From contig NZ_AUMP01000003.1 of the NCBI RefSeq assembly GCF_000430745.1, positions 95,503 to 159,502 of the forward strand: 64,000 nt of DNA, given 5' to 3'. This document shows, in pieces, positions 8,906 through 19,628 of the stretch. The position numbers were made by a program, and so were the translations under genes. Positions within the stretch are counted from its first letter, which is position 1. The number at the start of each line of letters is the position of its first letter. This DNA is from Fictibacillus gelatini DSM 15865. Lineage in GTDB: Bacteria > Bacillota > Bacilli > Bacillales > Fictibacillaceae. Under the pieces are notes generated by a model. The model saw nothing but the letters and a program-made list of their open reading frames with translations, was not told where the DNA came from and searched no databases.

Positions 8906-9295
8906 ATGAAACGTAGACTAGCAAGGGAAAAAGCTTTCCAGGCATTGTTTCAGGTAGAAGTTAGCGAAATCGATCCAAAAGCGGCGATTGAGCACGTATG
9001 TGATGATAATGAAAAGAACGATGAATTTATGAATACACTTATTTTTGGGACGATTGAAAAGAAAGATGAACTTGATCGGATCATTTCTGAACATCTAGAA
9101 AATTGGAGCTTAAACCGGGTGGCAAATGTCGAAAGAGTTGTGCTTCGGATGGCCGCTTTTGAAATGACACAATTAGAAGAGATCCCGGTTAATGTTTCCA
9201 TGAACGAAGCTATTGAATTGGCGAAAGTATTCGGGAGTGAAGAATCAGGAAGGTTTGTTAATGGCGTGCTTGTTAAAATAAGTAAACAACTATGA
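8906..9295 (+). CDS. nusB: Transcription antitermination factor NusB
   Basis: NusB binds boxA RNA together with NusE/S10 and supports antitermination on rRNA operons. The product is 129 residues, all helical, with the typical start MKRRLAREKAFQALFQ and end RFVNGVLVKIS. I chose ATG 8906 because AAGGAG at 8893-8898 is then 7 bp away; ATG 8900 would sit on the ribosome site. xseA follows after 27 bp; folD, which I recall between them in B. subtilis, is missing. Confidence 0.96.
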   Translation: MKRRLAREKAFQALFQVEVSEIDPKAAIEHVCDDNEKNDEFMNTLIFGTIEKKDELDRIISEHLENWSLNRVANVERVVLRMAAFEMTQLEEIPVNVSMNEAIELAKVFGSEESGRFVNGVLVKISKQL

Positions 9296-9322
9296 GCCAT
9301 TCAAGTTTAGGGGAGTTTTAAC

Positions 9323-10666
9323 ATGCAAAATGACCGTTATGTTACGATCAGCGCGTTAACCCGATATATTAAACGAAAGTTTGAAGAAGATGGGAATTTG
9401 CAAAATGTCTGGGTACGCGGTGAACTTTCGAACGTAAAAATGCATAGCAGGGGACATTTGTATTTTACGTTAAAAGACGAACAGAGCAGAATCAATGCGG
9501 TGATGTTTGCCGGGAATAATCGTTTTTTGTCCTTTAGGCCGGAGGAAGGAATGAAGGTGCTTATTCAAGGTGAAATCTCCGTCTATGAGCCGCAGGGACA
9601 ATACCAGCTATATGCGAGAACAATGAAAAAAGATGGAATTGGGAACCTCTTTTTAGCTTACGAAGAATTAAAGAAAAAGCTTGAGCAAGAAGGGTTGTTT
9701 GCAGAAGAAATAAAAAAGGCAGTGCCGCTTTTTCCTATGGAAATTGGAGTTATTACTTCCCCAACTGGAGCGGCCATTCGCGATATTTTGACTACGATCA
9801 AAAGGCGGTTTCCGATCGCGCGTGTCACGATATTCCCCGCTCTAGTGCAAGGAAGCGGTGCGGCACCTTCGATTGCAAAGGCGATTGAAACGGCGAACAA
9901 GGCCCGTCATTTGCAAGTTTTAATCGTTGGAAGGGGAGGAGGCTCAATTGAAGAGCTATGGGCCTTTAATGAAGAAATGGTCGCCCGGGCTATCCATCAA
10001 TCAACCATTCCGATAATTTCCGCTGTAGGTCATGAAACCGATTTTACGATTGCCGACTTTGTCGCAGACTTGCGTGCTCCGACGCCAACAGCCGCGGCCG
10101 AATTGGCCGTGCCTCATTTGTTAGAATTACAAGACCGATTAAATCAACGAAAGCTTCGGTTAAAACGGGCAGTTTCTGAGCAAACGGCATCCTTGCGCGA
10201 GAAATTAGGAAGGATTCAAAAATCGTACGCTTTCAGGTATCCGACGCAGTTAGTAAAACAAAAAGAGCTGGAATTGGATCGGCTTCTCGAGTCGCTTCAT
10301 AAAGAAACAGCGAGAACAATCGAAACAAAGCGCGTACAAACCGAGCAAAAACAGAAACAGCTTCTCTATTTCTCGCCGGCCTTGCAATTGAAAAGAGCGA
10401 AAGAAGCGCAGATGAAGCTGAAGAAATCGATCGTGCGGCAAATGAAACAAATCGTTAAAAGTGAGCAATCTGATTTTAGCCACATCATTTCCCGCCTAAA
10501 CGCATTAAATCCTCTTTCGATTATGGAAAGAGGCTATAGCCTTGTCTATACGCCGGAAAAAAATTTGATTAAATCAATAAAACACGTTCAGCCGGGAGAT
10601 ACCGTGCAAGTTCAGTTGAAAGACGGCAAACTTGATTGTCATGTCTGGGGAATGGAGGAGAACTAA
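9323..10666 (+). CDS. xseA: Exodeoxyribonuclease VII large subunit
   Basis: XseA is the catalytic subunit of exonuclease VII, which degrades single-stranded DNA from both ends. The 447-residue product has an N-terminal OB-fold ([25 protein letters not shown]), a central catalytic domain ([58 protein letters not shown]) and a long coiled-coil C-terminal part that binds XseB. Its stop directly abuts the ATG of xseB. Confidence 0.98.
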   Translation: MQNDRYVTISALTRYIKRKFEEDGNLQNVWVRGELSNVKMHSRGHLYFTLKDEQSRINAVMFAGNNRFLSFRPEEGMKVLIQGEISVYEPQGQYQLYARTMKKDGIGNLFLAYEELKKKLEQEGLFAEEIKKAVPLFPMEIGVITSPTGAAIRDILTTIKRRFPIARVTIFPALVQGSGAAPSIAKAIETANKARHLQVLIVGRGGGSIEELWAFNEEMVARAIHQSTIPIISAVGHETDFTIADFVADLRAPTPTAAAELAVPHLLELQDRLNQRKLRLKRAVSEQTASLREKLGRIQKSYAFRYPTQLVKQKELELDRLLESLHKETARTIETKRVQTEQKQKQLLYFSPALQLKRAKEAQMKLKKSIVRQMKQIVKSEQSDFSHIISRLNALNPLSIMERGYSLVYTPEKNLIKSIKHVQPGDTVQVQLKDGKLDCHVWGMEEN

Positions 10667-10906
10667 ATGTCCGAAGAAAAAAAAGAGATGACGTTCGAAG
10701 AAGCGATGGAACAATTAGAGCATATCGTTGAGCGGTTGGAGGAAGGGGAAGTCCCTCTTGAAGAAAGCATTGAATTGTTTCAACAAGGGATGAATCTTTC
10801 GAAATTGTGTCATTCAAAATTGCAAAACGTTGAAAAGAAAATGGATTTAATCTTGCAAGAAGATGGAGAGTTAAAGCCTTTTGTCATTCAGGAGGAAGAA
10901 AATTAG
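10667..10906 (+). CDS. xseB: Exodeoxyribonuclease VII small subunit
   Basis: XseB is the small helical subunit that decorates the XseA coiled coil. The 79-residue sequence has the family pattern [27 protein letters not shown] and [19 protein letters not shown] follows GGAGGAGAAC and abuts the xseA stop; the TAG stop overlaps the GTG start of ispA. Confidence 0.97.
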   Translation: MSEEKKEMTFEEAMEQLEHIVERLEEGEVPLEESIELFQQGMNLSKLCHSKLQNVEKKMDLILQEDGELKPFVIQEEEN

Positions 10907-11787
10907 TGGAAGAGCTACAGGAATTTTTGACGAAGAAACGAAAAGAGATCGATCGACACCTTCTTCTGTCTTTAAATGAAATCAACGTCCCTAATCCTTT
11001 AATCGATGCGATGCTTTATTCTGTAAAGGCTGGTGGGAAACGAATTCGCCCGATTTTAACGCTGGCAACCATTGAGGCGTTTGAAAAAGAAAGCTCCATA
11101 GGGATGAAGATCGCCTGTGCGATTGAAATGATTCATACGTATTCCTTAATTCACGATGACCTTCCATCTATGGATGATGATGATTATCGAAGGGGTAAAT
11201 TGACGAATCATAAAGTATTTGGTGAAGCAAATGCAATTCTAGCCGGAGACGGGTTATTGACATATAGTTTTCAATTGATTGCTTCGGCACCTAATATAAG
11301 CCCCGAGAAGAAACTTGAAATCATTGAGCTGATTAGCGAAGCGGCAGGCCCTGAAGGAATGGTTGGCGGACAAGCGGTTGATATCGATTCGGAAAATGAA
11401 GAATTGACCCTTGAGGAGCTCCAATCTATCCATGAACGGAAAACCGGCAAGCTCCTTATGGCATCAATACTTGCGGGTGCAATGCTGGCAAATGCAACCC
11501 TATCGCAATTGGAACATTTGCGGAAATTTGCTTTTCATCTTGGCATTGCATTCCAAATTCAAGATGACATTCTCGATTGTATCGGTGATGCTACTGTAAT
11601 GGGAAAACCGGTTGGAAGTGATGAACATAATCATAAAAACACGTATCCAAAACTTTTAACGCTCGAAGGCGCGTCAAGAGAATTGAACAGGCATTTGCTT
11701 GAAGCAAAAAAACAATTAATAAAGACGGGAATTAATACAGTCATATTAGAGGCAATAACAGATTACATTGTTAACAGGAACCAATAA
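10906..11787 (+). CDS. ispA: Farnesyl diphosphate synthase (geranyltranstransferase)
   Basis: IspA condenses isopentenyl diphosphate with dimethylallyl and geranyl diphosphate to give farnesyl diphosphate, precursor of undecaprenyl phosphate, quinones and haem O. The 293-residue protein has the first aspartate-rich motif DDLPSMDDDD and the second FQIQDDILD, plus GGKRIRP near the N-terminus. The start is GTG 10906, overlapping the xseB stop (TAGTG), after a GGAGGAAG site. The OLE RNA and then dxs, the first enzyme of the same isoprenoid pathway, follow. Confidence 0.97.
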   Translation: MEELQEFLTKKRKEIDRHLLLSLNEINVPNPLIDAMLYSVKAGGKRIRPILTLATIEAFEKESSIGMKIACAIEMIHTYSLIHDDLPSMDDDDYRRGKLTNHKVFGEANAILAGDGLLTYSFQLIASAPNISPEKKLEIIELISEAAGPEGMVGGQAVDIDSENEELTLEELQSIHERKTGKLLMASILAGAMLANATLSQLEHLRKFAFHLGIAFQIQDDILDCIGDATVMGKPVGSDEHNHKNTYPKLLTLEGASRELNRHLLEAKKQLIKTGINTVILEAITDYIVNRNQ

Positions 11788-11823
11788 TGGAATAAAAGTA
11801 GCGGCAGTTCCAAAACTGTTATA

Positions 11824-11852
11824 TTGTTGGTCTATCCATTTTATGATATGAT
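11824..11852 (+). promoter_or_regulatory. Candidate sigma-A promoter for the OLE RNA
   Basis: TTGTTG (11824-11829), a 17-bp spacer and TATGAT (11847-11852) would start RNA at about 11859, just ahead of the terminal stem of the OLE RNA. The RNA may also be made by read-through from ispA. Confidence 0.6.
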
Positions 11853-11859
11853 AATTGTT

Positions 11860-12480
11860 AATTTGGAGTGGTGCAGTATTCTAGTCAGTCCTCCATTCCT
11901 GAAGGCGGGGCTAAAAATCCGTCAAAGGGCACATCGATGAAGTTCCTTGTGTTGGCTTGAGGCGCCCAGCCTTGGGTTAACGCTGGGAGTTAAGGTCGTA
12001 GGGCGATCCACAATGGCATGTGGGCGATGACCCTGCTTCCGCGGAGGCCCCCATTTTTGCGGCTTGTGTGGCAATACCTTGCATGCGAATTGGGGTTTAA
12101 ACCTGTCTTTGTTTCACCTTTATACGTATGAGGTTGAGGCAAGCAGCGTAGCCTGCCTTGAGTGGAGTTTGAGGGGATTATGGCATAAGGAATAAACAGT
12201 AGTTGGCCGCTGGTGTTTATTCTGTCCCATATGAAATCAACTCTGCAAAAGAGGCTAGGGAAATGGCAAGGGCTGTCCGAGGAAAACTCCTAGACTGTTC
12301 GCTTCAGACATTCAATAGGGATTATAGTGCGGACTAAGTGGCAATCTAGTCTAACGTTTGGCGACAGCGTTAAGGCGGAAGTAAAGGGAAACCGCGAAGA
12401 TGGCGACATTTTCGTTTCTGCCTGGGAAAACCTACTGGACCTAAGCCGCAGTGTTTACCTATTGAATGACCACTCCACCA
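11860..12480 (+). ncRNA. ole: OLE RNA (ornate large extremophilic RNA)
   Basis: Between ispA and oapA lies a 728-bp stretch with no credible coding frame, holding a structured RNA of about 615 nt. The ends pair: TGGAGTGGT at 11864-11872 with ACCACTCCA at 12469-12477. Internal stems include CCCAGC 11965-11970 with GCTGGG 11982-11987, and GAATAAACA 12190-12198 with TGTTTATTC 12214-12222. Length, the position inside the isoprenoid operon (ispA-ole-oapA-dxs) and the downstream membrane-protein gene all match known OLE RNA loci. OLE forms a membrane ribonucleoprotein with OapA and other proteins and has been linked to stress responses (cold, alcohols, magnesium) in Halalkalibacterium halodurans. 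The biochemical function is unresolved. The call rests on context and structure; I could not run a covariance model. Confidence 0.92.
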
Positions 12481-12516
12481 TACATAACGCTAAAAAGTGA
12501 CTTTAAGGAGTTGTTC

Positions 12517-13128
12517 ATGAAACACTCATTCGATAAATCAATCAAATGGAGTACCGGTATAGCCGTTATCACGCTAGTGTTAGCGGCTCTTTTTTCAGTC
12601 ATATCAACGTCAATGCTCCGCGGGGTGACGTGGGCGATTGGAATGCTTATTGTTTTCCTTATTATACTTACGGGCGTTATTTTTGATATTATTGGTGTAG
12701 CCGCAACAGCGGCGAGGGAAGTTCCTTTTCATGCAATGGCCTCTGAACGGGTCGCCGGAGCGAGACATGCGATTTATATTACAAGAAATGCCGACAGGGT
12801 GGCCAATTTTTGTAATGACGTTGTTGGTGATATATCTGGAATCATTAGTGGAACAGCCTCTGCCGCGGTTGTACTTGAATTGACGGTCAACCTCGGCCAT
12901 AAGAGCGGTTCTCTTTTTGAATATATCGTATCTGTAGTGTTCACGAGTGTTGTGGCGGCGGTAACGGTCGGGGGAAAAGCGCTCGGCAAATCATTTGCAA
13001 TACAACATGCGACAACGATTATTTTTCAAGTCGCTCGACTAATTTATTTTTTTGAGGAAAAATTAAAGATTAAACTATTTGACACTTCTTCTAAAAAAGG
13101 GAAAAGAAGGAATTCATATGGAAAGTGA
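12517..13128 (+). CDS. oapA: OLE-associated membrane protein OapA
   Basis: This 203-residue membrane protein lies directly after the OLE RNA, as in other OLE loci, where OapA binds the RNA and places it at the membrane. Hydrophobic segments are seen near residues 12-30 ([19 protein letters not shown]), 36-60 ([20 protein letters not shown] and on) and 125-170, with a polar stretch ([27 protein letters not shown]) between. The C-terminus is very basic (KKGKRRNS). ATG 12517 has AAGGAG 7 bp upstream. An in-frame ATG at 12466 lies within the 3' strand of the RNA's terminal stem and has no ribosome site, so I reject it. The stop is 10 bp before dxs. Confidence 0.92.
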   Translation: MKHSFDKSIKWSTGIAVITLVLAALFSVISTSMLRGVTWAIGMLIVFLIILTGVIFDIIGVAATAAREVPFHAMASERVAGARHAIYITRNADRVANFCNDVVGDISGIISGTASAAVVLELTVNLGHKSGSLFEYIVSVVFTSVVAAVTVGGKALGKSFAIQHATTIIFQVARLIYFFEEKLKIKLFDTSSKKGKRRNSYGK

Positions 13129-13138
13129 GGATTTTTCC

Positions 13139-15043
13139 ATGAAATTGGAAGACATTCAAAACCCTCAATTTTTAAAAACATATAGCAAAGAACAATTGAC
13201 GATGCTTGCAAAGGCGATTCGGGATTTTCTCATCGAAAAATTATCTATGACAGGCGGACATCTTGGCCCGAATCTTGGTGTTGTTGAATTGACATTAGCT
13301 TTGCATAAAGAATTTGACAGCCCGAAAGATAAAATCATCTGGGACGTCGGACATCAATCCTATGTGCATAAAATATTGACGGGAAGAGCGGACCAATTCG
13401 ATACTCTTCGCCAGTTTAAAGGGCTTTGCGGATTTCCGAAGCGAATTGAAAGCGAGCATGATGTATGGGAGACCGGGCATAGTTCTACCTCGTTATCTGC
13501 GGCAATGGGAATGGCGATTGCACGGGACTTAAAAGGAACTGATGATAAAATTATTGCCGTTATAGGAGACGGGGCATTAACAGGTGGTATGGCGCTTGAG
13601 GCATTGAATCATATTGGACATGAACAAAAAGATTTAATTGTTGTTTTAAATGACAACGAAATGTCGATTGCGCCAAATGTCGGAGCTCTTCATAATGTGC
13701 TCGGCCGTCTGCGCACGGCTAGAAAATATAATAAAGCAAAAGAAGAACTGGAATCGCTAGTTCGTAAAATACCCGCTTTTGGCGGGAAGCTGGCATCTAC
13801 AGCCGAGCGCGTGAAAGACAGCTTGAAATATTTGCTTGTTTCTGGAATGTTTTTCGAAGAGTTAGGATTTACTTATCTTGGACCGGTAAATGGCCATGAT
13901 TTCGAAGCGTTAGAGGATAATTTAAAATATGCCAAAAAAACGAAAGGCCCTGTACTTGTGCATGTTCTCACAAAAAAAGGGAAGGGATATGCTCCGGCGG
14001 AAATGGATGCTACCGGAAATTGGCACGGTGTAGGGCAATATAAAATCGAGTCAGGTGAAAGCATTAAGCCGGAAAAACAAACGGGTCCATCCTATAGCAA
14101 AGTAGTGAGCGACACGTTGCAAAAAATCTCAAGAAATGATGACCGAATTGTAGTGATTACTCCGGCAATGACGGTCGGTTCAAAATTAGTGGATTACGGA
14201 AAGGAATTTCCTGACCGCCTAATTGATGTGGGAATTGCAGAACAACATGCAACAACACTTGCTGCAGGTCTAGCTACACAAAATATGAAGCCGGTTTTGT
14301 CGATTTATTCTACATTCTTGCAGCGTGGATATGATCAGTTAGTTCATGACGTAGCACGGCAAAATTTGAACGTCGTGTTTGCCGTTGACAGGGCTGGCCT
14401 TGTCGGGGCGGATGGCGAAACCCATCAAGGCGTATTTGACATTGCATTTATGCGCAATCTTCCAAATATGGTCATTATGATGGGGAAAGATGAAAATGAG
14501 TTGCAACATATGGTGTATACCGCGATTCAATATAATAACGGTCCCATTGCCGTTCGCCTTCCGCGCGGAAATGGCTCCGGTGTTCCAATGGATGAGGAAT
14601 TTGAAACCATTCCAATCGGCTCATGGGAAGTGTTGAAAGAAGGAAATGAAGCGGCCATCTTAACGTTCGGCACAACCATACCGCTGGCGCTAAAAGCATG
14701 GGAAATTCTCGCGAAACAGGGGATTTCCGTTAAAGTAATTAATGCCCGGTTTATTAAGCCATTTGATGAGGAGCTTATGCTAAGCCTTCTAAATGAAGGA
14801 CTTCCGATTTTGACAATTGAAGAAGCGGTTCTGCAAGGCGGGTTTGGCAGTGCCGTCCTGGAATATATCCATGATGGCGGCTTTGACCATATACTTGTTG
14901 ACCGTATGGGAATTCCGGATTGCTTTATTGAACATGGCAGTGTCGATAAATTGCTTAATGAAATTGATTTAACAACCGAGGCTGCAGTCGAGAGAGTAAA
15001 ACGGCTGGTCAATCGAAAAACGAAAAAAGGATTACTCACATGA
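13139..15043 (+). CDS. dxs: 1-deoxy-D-xylulose-5-phosphate synthase
   Basis: Dxs condenses pyruvate and glyceraldehyde 3-phosphate, using thiamine diphosphate, in the first step of the MEP isoprenoid pathway. The product has 634 residues, the usual length. It shows [11 protein letters not shown], the TPP-binding [16 protein letters not shown] with LNDNEMSI, and the transketolase part with DVGIAEQHA and [16 protein letters not shown] use ATG 13139 ([12 protein letters not shown]), which matches the family N-terminus and has GTGAGG 8 bp before. ATG 13118 (after GAAGGA) is possible but would overlap oapA. The stop overlaps the tlyA start. Confidence 0.97.
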   Translation: MKLEDIQNPQFLKTYSKEQLTMLAKAIRDFLIEKLSMTGGHLGPNLGVVELTLALHKEFDSPKDKIIWDVGHQSYVHKILTGRADQFDTLRQFKGLCGFPKRIESEHDVWETGHSSTSLSAAMGMAIARDLKGTDDKIIAVIGDGALTGGMALEALNHIGHEQKDLIVVLNDNEMSIAPNVGALHNVLGRLRTARKYNKAKEELESLVRKIPAFGGKLASTAERVKDSLKYLLVSGMFFEELGFTYLGPVNGHDFEALEDNLKYAKKTKGPVLVHVLTKKGKGYAPAEMDATGNWHGVGQYKIESGESIKPEKQTGPSYSKVVSDTLQKISRNDDRIVVITPAMTVGSKLVDYGKEFPDRLIDVGIAEQHATTLAAGLATQNMKPVLSIYSTFLQRGYDQLVHDVARQNLNVVFAVDRAGLVGADGETHQGVFDIAFMRNLPNMVIMMGKDENELQHMVYTAIQYNNGPIAVRLPRGNGSGVPMDEEFETIPIGSWEVLKEGNEAAILTFGTTIPLALKAWEILAKQGISVKVINARFIKPFDEELMLSLLNEGLPILTIEEAVLQGGFGSAVLEYIHDGGFDHILVDRMGIPDCFIEHGSVDKLLNEIDLTTEAAVERVKRLVNRKTKKGLLT

Positions 15044-15861
15044 AAAAAGAACGGGTTGATGTATTGCTCGTTGAGCGGGGATTATGTGAAACGAGAGAAA
15101 AAGCGAAACGGTCGATCATGGCAGGGCTTGTTTATAGCAATACAGAGCGAATAGATAAACCTGGATTGAAAATAGACAGGGACACTCCGCTAACAATTAA
15201 AGGAGATGTGCTTCCGTATGTCAGCCGGGGAGGCTTGAAACTTGAAAAAGCGATAAAAGAATTTAACATCGATTTTACCGATAAAGTCGTCCTCGACATT
15301 GGGGCTTCTACCGGTGGGTTTACGGATTGTTCGCTGCAAAATGGGGCAAAATTTGTCTATGCTCTTGATGTGGGCTACAATCAATTAGCCTGGAAATTAA
15401 GACAGGACAAGCGTGTCGAAGTTATGGAACGCACCAATTTTCGCTATGTTGAACGTGACCATTTAAAATTTGGCCTGCCCGATATTGCAACGATCGATGT
15501 TTCATTTATTTCATTAAAGCTTATACTGCCAGTATTAAAGTCGATTTTAAAACAAAATGGCGACGTTATTGCACTGATCAAACCACAATTTGAAGCGGGA
15601 AGAGAGGAAGTCGGGAAAAAAGGAATTGTCCGCGATCCGGCAACTCATCGCCGGGTCATTCGAGAAATGGTTGATTTTTCGAGGAGTGAAGGGTATCACG
15701 TCTTGCATTTATCCTATTCGCCCATCACAGGCGGCGATGGGAATATCGAATTTTTACTACATCTTTCTTTAGCACCGGAAGAAGAACGGTCTTTTAATGC
15801 AAGTATAATTGATGAGGTTGTAGAAGATGCACATCACGCTTTCAAAAAAGAACGGGACTAA
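15040..15861 (+). CDS. yqxC: TlyA-type rRNA (cytidine-2'-O)-methyltransferase / haemolysin A family
   Basis: The product is 273 residues with an N-terminal S4 RNA-binding domain ([26 protein letters not shown]) and an FtsJ/RrmJ-like methyltransferase domain. The S-adenosylmethionine motif is [21 protein letters not shown]. TlyA in mycobacteria 2'-O-methylates 16S and 23S rRNA; the Bacillus protein is thought to act on RNA but its target is less well known. ATG 15040 overlaps the dxs stop (ATGA). A terminator follows. Confidence 0.94.
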   Translation: MKKERVDVLLVERGLCETREKAKRSIMAGLVYSNTERIDKPGLKIDRDTPLTIKGDVLPYVSRGGLKLEKAIKEFNIDFTDKVVLDIGASTGGFTDCSLQNGAKFVYALDVGYNQLAWKLRQDKRVEVMERTNFRYVERDHLKFGLPDIATIDVSFISLKLILPVLKSILKQNGDVIALIKPQFEAGREEVGKKGIVRDPATHRRVIREMVDFSRSEGYHVLHLSYSPITGGDGNIEFLLHLSLAPEEERSFNASIIDEVVEDAHHAFKKERD

Positions 15862-15891
15862 AGAACGGGAAAAATCTTCCCGTTCTTTTTT
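15860..15891 (+). terminator. Terminator after tlyA
   Basis: AAGAACGGGAA and TTCCCGTTCTT form a stem followed by T residues, at the end of the nusB-to-tlyA gene run. Confidence 0.9.
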
Positions 15892-16002
15892 AAAAAACGA
15901 AAGTTATCGATTTCGAAAAGAAAGTGACAAGTTTTATGCAATATTATAAGATAAAGGAATAAAGAATAGTGTCGAATAGAAATTAAATGAGGTGGAACAA
16001 AC

Positions 16003-16452
16003 GTGAACAAAGGCCAACGCCACATTAAAATTCGAGAACTTATTGCAAATAACGACATTGAAACACAGGACGAACTTGTTGATCGGCTAAGGCAGGCTAA
16101 TTTTAACGTTACACAGGCGACTGTCTCCCGGGATATAAAAGAGTTACATCTTGTGAAAGTGCCGATGAGTGACGGCAGATATAAATATAGCTTGCCGGCA
16201 GATCAACGGTTTAATCCGTTGCATAAATTAAGAAGAATCCTGGTCGACAGTTTCGTAAGTATCGATCACGCCGATCACCTGATTGTGATGAAAACGTTGC
16301 CGGGAAATGCACATGCGATCGGTGCTTTAATCGATAATTTAGATTGGGAAGAAATTATGGGAACAATTTGCGGTGATGACACCATTTTAATTATTTGCCG
16401 CTCGAGGGAATATAGCCCCGAAATTTCCCAACGTTTTCTAGATATGTTGTAA
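16003..16452 (+). CDS. ahrC: Arginine repressor ArgR/AhrC
   Basis: AhrC is the hexameric arginine-dependent regulator that represses arginine synthesis and activates catabolism. The 149-residue product has the N-terminal winged helix ([38 protein letters not shown]) and a C-terminal oligomerisation and arginine-binding domain ([15 protein letters not shown]). A likely target in this window is the art transporter at 32175, which has an ARG-box-like sequence. GAGGTGG precedes the GTG start. Confidence 0.97.
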   Translation: MNKGQRHIKIRELIANNDIETQDELVDRLRQANFNVTQATVSRDIKELHLVKVPMSDGRYKYSLPADQRFNPLHKLRRILVDSFVSIDHADHLIVMKTLPGNAHAIGALIDNLDWEEIMGTICGDDTILIICRSREYSPEISQRFLDML

Positions 16453-16475
16453 TTTTTTGATAAGGTGTGATAGAA

Positions 16476-18188
16476 GTGTTAGCAGAATTAACCATACGTA
16501 ATTTTGCTATAATTGATTCCTTAACGATTTCTTTTCAAAAAGGCTTAACTGTTTTAACAGGTGAAACTGGTGCAGGAAAATCAATTATCATTGATGCGAT
16601 TGGTTTGCTCATTGGAGGGCGCGGCTCTAGCGAATTTGTACGATTTGGCAAAAATAAAGCAGAGATTGAAGGACTTTTTCATATCACTCAAAGTCATCCA
16701 ATTCATGAGAAAGTGATGGAACTTGGCATTGATATTACGGATGAAATGGTTATTTTAAAACGTGATATTACAGACTCGGGAAAAAGTGTATGCCGAATAA
16801 ACGGTAAGCTTGTTACACTTTCCGTTCTGAAAGAAGTGGGACAACTATTAGTTGATATTCATGGACAACATGAAACCCAATTTTTGCTTCAGCCGGAAAA
16901 ACATCTCCATCTCCTTGACAGTTTTGGTAAAGATATCATCAGCAAAGCGCTGTTACAATATAAACAGATTTATGAACAATATAAAGAAATTACCAAGCAA
17001 TTGAATACGTTAACAAAAAATGAACAGCAAATGAATCAAAGGCTCGACCTTCTTCAATACCAGCTTGAAGAAATTGAAAATGCGAAATTAAAACCAAATG
17101 AAGATCAAGAACTTTTGGAAGAGCGAATTAAGCTCGGAAATTTTGAAAAGCTCTATAACAATCTTCAAGATGCGTATTTTAACCTTTACGGTGACCAAAA
17201 AGGCCTTGAATATGTGTCCGTCGCATTAGAGCATCTTCAAACGGTCTCTAATTTAGATGAATCATTATCAAAAATGCATGAAAATATGGCCAATCATTTT
17301 TATGCGTTAGAAGAAGTTTCGTATGCCATACGATCCTATTTTGAAACGCTTGAGTTTGATCCAAAACGGTTAAACTTAATTGAAAGCAGGTTAAATGAAA
17401 TTAGTAACCTGAAAAGGAAATATGGAAATACTGTAAATGAAATCATTGATTATGGAAAGAAGATTAAGGAAGAGCTTGAGCTGTTGAAAAATAAAGATGG
17501 ACGAATCGATAAGTTAAAGGCCAATTTAGAGAAAATCATGGTGGAGTTGCAAACAGCAGCGCTTGAACTTAGCAATGAACGCAAGCTATTGACGGACAAG
17601 CTAAAAGAAGCGATTCACCGTGAATTAAAAGAGTTATACATGGAAAAAACGGTTTTTGATATTCAATTTAAAAATGAGACGGCTTCTTATAAAACCCCTT
17701 TAATAGACCGGTTCGGTAAAACAGGGATTGATGAAGTTGAATTTTACATTTCAACCAATCCAGGTGAACCGCTTAAGCCTCTGGCAAAAGTAGCGTCCGG
17801 AGGGGAACTTTCAAGAGTAATTTTAGCGTTGAAATCCATTTTTTCACAACATCAAGATGTTGCATCAATTATTTTTGACGAAGTAGACACAGGAGTAAGC
17901 GGAAGAGTAGCACAGGCCATCGCAGAAAAAATATATAAAGTTTCTGTCGGTTCACAAGTATTATGTATTACACATCTACCTCAAGTCGCTGCAATGGCAG
18001 ATCAACATTTACACATTTCGAAAAATGTTTTAAATGATCGTACAGTGACAAATGTTTCCCTTTTGGAAACTTCAGAAAAAGTAAAAGAAATCGGCCGTAT
18101 GATTTCAGGAGTAGAAATAACGGATTTAACGATTAAACATGCAAAAGAACTGATTGAACTCGCCGAAGAAATAAAAAAATCATCTTAA
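16476..18188 (+). CDS. recN: DNA repair protein RecN
   Basis: RecN is an SMC-like ATPase that acts early in double-strand break repair by gathering DNA ends. The 570-residue product has Walker A GETGAGKS near the N-terminus, a long central coiled coil, the signature ASGGELSR and Walker B IIFDEVDTGVSG near the C-terminus. I use GTG 16476 (protein MLAELTIRNFAII), which matches the family start and lies 8 bp after AAGGTG; the GTG at 16467 overlaps that site. The gene follows ahrC, as in Bacillus. Confidence 0.97.
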   Translation: MLAELTIRNFAIIDSLTISFQKGLTVLTGETGAGKSIIIDAIGLLIGGRGSSEFVRFGKNKAEIEGLFHITQSHPIHEKVMELGIDITDEMVILKRDITDSGKSVCRINGKLVTLSVLKEVGQLLVDIHGQHETQFLLQPEKHLHLLDSFGKDIISKALLQYKQIYEQYKEITKQLNTLTKNEQQMNQRLDLLQYQLEEIENAKLKPNEDQELLEERIKLGNFEKLYNNLQDAYFNLYGDQKGLEYVSVALEHLQTVSNLDESLSKMHENMANHFYALEEVSYAIRSYFETLEFDPKRLNLIESRLNEISNLKRKYGNTVNEIIDYGKKIKEELELLKNKDGRIDKLKANLEKIMVELQTAALELSNERKLLTDKLKEAIHRELKELYMEKTVFDIQFKNETASYKTPLIDRFGKTGIDEVEFYISTNPGEPLKPLAKVASGGELSRVILALKSIFSQHQDVASIIFDEVDTGVSGRVAQAIAEKIYKVSVGSQVLCITHLPQVAAMADQHLHISKNVLNDRTVTNVSLLETSEKVKEIGRMISGVEITDLTIKHAKELIELAEEIKKSS

Positions 18189-18198
18189 GAAGCAGTTG

Positions 18199-18230
18199 AA
18201 AAGCTATCCAAAATAGGATAGCTTTTTTCT
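18199..18230 (+). terminator. Terminator after recN
   Basis: AAGCTATCC and GGATAGCTT form a stem with a short A-rich loop, followed by a T run. Confidence 0.9.
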
Positions 18231-18320
18231 TTTGAAACAGTTATAAACTAAAGGGTCTGAGGCAAAATTATAGTTACAGCCATGGTGGAGGTGTGGGTGA
18301 GTCAACGAGGAGAGTGAAAA

Positions 18321-19628
18321 ATGAAAAATGATTATATAAGACGGATTGTAGGTGTAATTCTCCTTGGATGTTTAGTAGGAGTTGGTTTTTTAGAGCCTAT
18401 CAGGGACTATGTAAACCTTCCTTCTTCTATTCATGTTTTTCAAGGGCAAAGCAAAATTATTTCCCACCTTCCTACAGGAATAAAAGCGGAAAACCAATTC
18501 AAACAAAACGCTGTTTATTCGATAGGAAAAGCAGAAAAAGGGAAGAAGAATTCCTTTTCCATTGATGCGAAAGAAAAAGGTGATTCAATGGTCACTTTAA
18601 ATGTAGCAGGCTTTCCTATAAAAAAAGTGGGGGTTAACGTATTGCCCGAATTTAAAGTAATACCGGGCGGGCAGTCAATTGGAGTGAAATTAAACACATT
18701 AGGTGTTCTTGTTGTCGGGCACCATCTCGTTCAAACCGTTAATGGACATAAATCCCCTGGGGAACTCGCAGATATACAAGTTGGGGATATTATTACAAAA
18801 ATCAATGGCGAAGCAATAGAGAAAATGAGCGATGTTGCTCCATTTGTAAAAAAAGCTGGAGAAGCCGGACACTCACTTGATGTAACTATTATCCGCAATA
18901 AAAAAACCTTTCATAAACATTTGATGCCGTTAAAAGATAAAAATGATCACTCTTATCGAATTGGTCTTTATATTCGGGATTCGGCACAGGGCATTGGCAC
19001 TCTGACTTTTTATGATCCCGTTTCGCATAAATACGGTGCATTAGGGCATGTTATTTCAGATATGGATACAAAACGCCCTATTGTTGTCAATAATGGCCAA
19101 ATTGTAAAGTCAACTGTAACGTCAATTGAAAAAGGAAGCAACGGTCATCCGGGAGAAAAATTAGCACGGTTTTCAAATGATGATCGAACATTAGGAACGA
19201 TTTTTAGAAATAGTCAGTTTGGGATTTTTGGGAATTTACAATCAAAAATATCAAATGGCAAATGGGATGAGCCATTGCCAATCGCGTTTTCAGAAGAAGT
19301 AAAAGAGGGACCTGCAAAAATTTTAACCGTCGTGGACGGTTCTAAAGTACAGGCTTTTAATGTAGAAGTTGTAAGCTCGATTCCACAGAAATTCCCGGCA
19401 ACGAAAGGAATGGTTATAAAAATAACGGATCCTAAATTATTGCGGTTGACCGGAGGAATCGTTCAAGGAATGAGCGGAAGTCCAATTATTCAAAATGGGA
19501 AATTAATCGGTGCAGTTACGCACGTTTTTGTCAATGATCCAACTTCGGGCTACGGGGTTCATATTGAATGGATGCTGAAAGAAGCTGGAATAGACATATA
19601 TAGTGGCCAAAAACGAAAGGCAAGCTAA
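18321..19628 (+). CDS. spoIVB: SpoIVB serine peptidase (S55 family)
   Basis: SpoIVB is made in the forespore, secreted into the intermembrane space, and cleaves SpoIVFA to trigger pro-sigma-K processing in the mother cell. The 435-residue product has an N-terminal membrane/signal segment ([16 protein letters not shown]), a PDZ domain at about residues 100-200 ([20 protein letters not shown]) and a C-terminal S55 peptidase domain. The catalytic histidine is probably in [10 protein letters not shown] and the serine in [18 protein letters not shown] follows GAGGAGAG. It lies between recN and spo0A, the standard Bacillus arrangement. Confidence 0.97.
   Translation: MKNDYIRRIVGVILLGCLVGVGFLEPIRDYVNLPSSIHVFQGQSKIISHLPTGIKAENQFKQNAVYSIGKAEKGKKNSFSIDAKEKGDSMVTLNVAGFPIKKVGVNVLPEFKVIPGGQSIGVKLNTLGVLVVGHHLVQTVNGHKSPGELADIQVGDIITKINGEAIEKMSDVAPFVKKAGEAGHSLDVTIIRNKKTFHKHLMPLKDKNDHSYRIGLYIRDSAQGIGTLTFYDPVSHKYGALGHVISDMDTKRPIVVNNGQIVKSTVTSIEKGSNGHPGEKLARFSNDDRTLGTIFRNSQFGIFGNLQSKISNGKWDEPLPIAFSEEVKEGPAKILTVVDGSKVQAFNVEVVSSIPQKFPATKGMVIKITDPKLLRLTGGIVQGMSGSPIIQNGKLIGAVTHVFVNDPTSGYGVHIEWMLKEAGIDIYSGQKRKAS

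Noticed and set aside
11860-12480. Self-splicing intron or mobile element as explanation of the gap
   Set aside because: No gene is interrupted, there is no intron-encoded protein, and the ends and context fit OLE RNA much better.
12466-12516. In-frame ATG at 12466 as the oapA start
   Set aside because: It lies in the 3' strand of the OLE terminal stem and has no ribosome site; ATG 12517 has AAGGAG at a good distance.
14527-15039. 170-codon frame opposite dxs
   Set aside because: Serine/proline-rich shadow product with no start signals; dxs is intact.
15970-15976. TGTCGAA upstream of ahrC
   Set aside because: A single 7-mer is expected by chance several times in a window of this size, and Spo0A control of ahrC has no other support.
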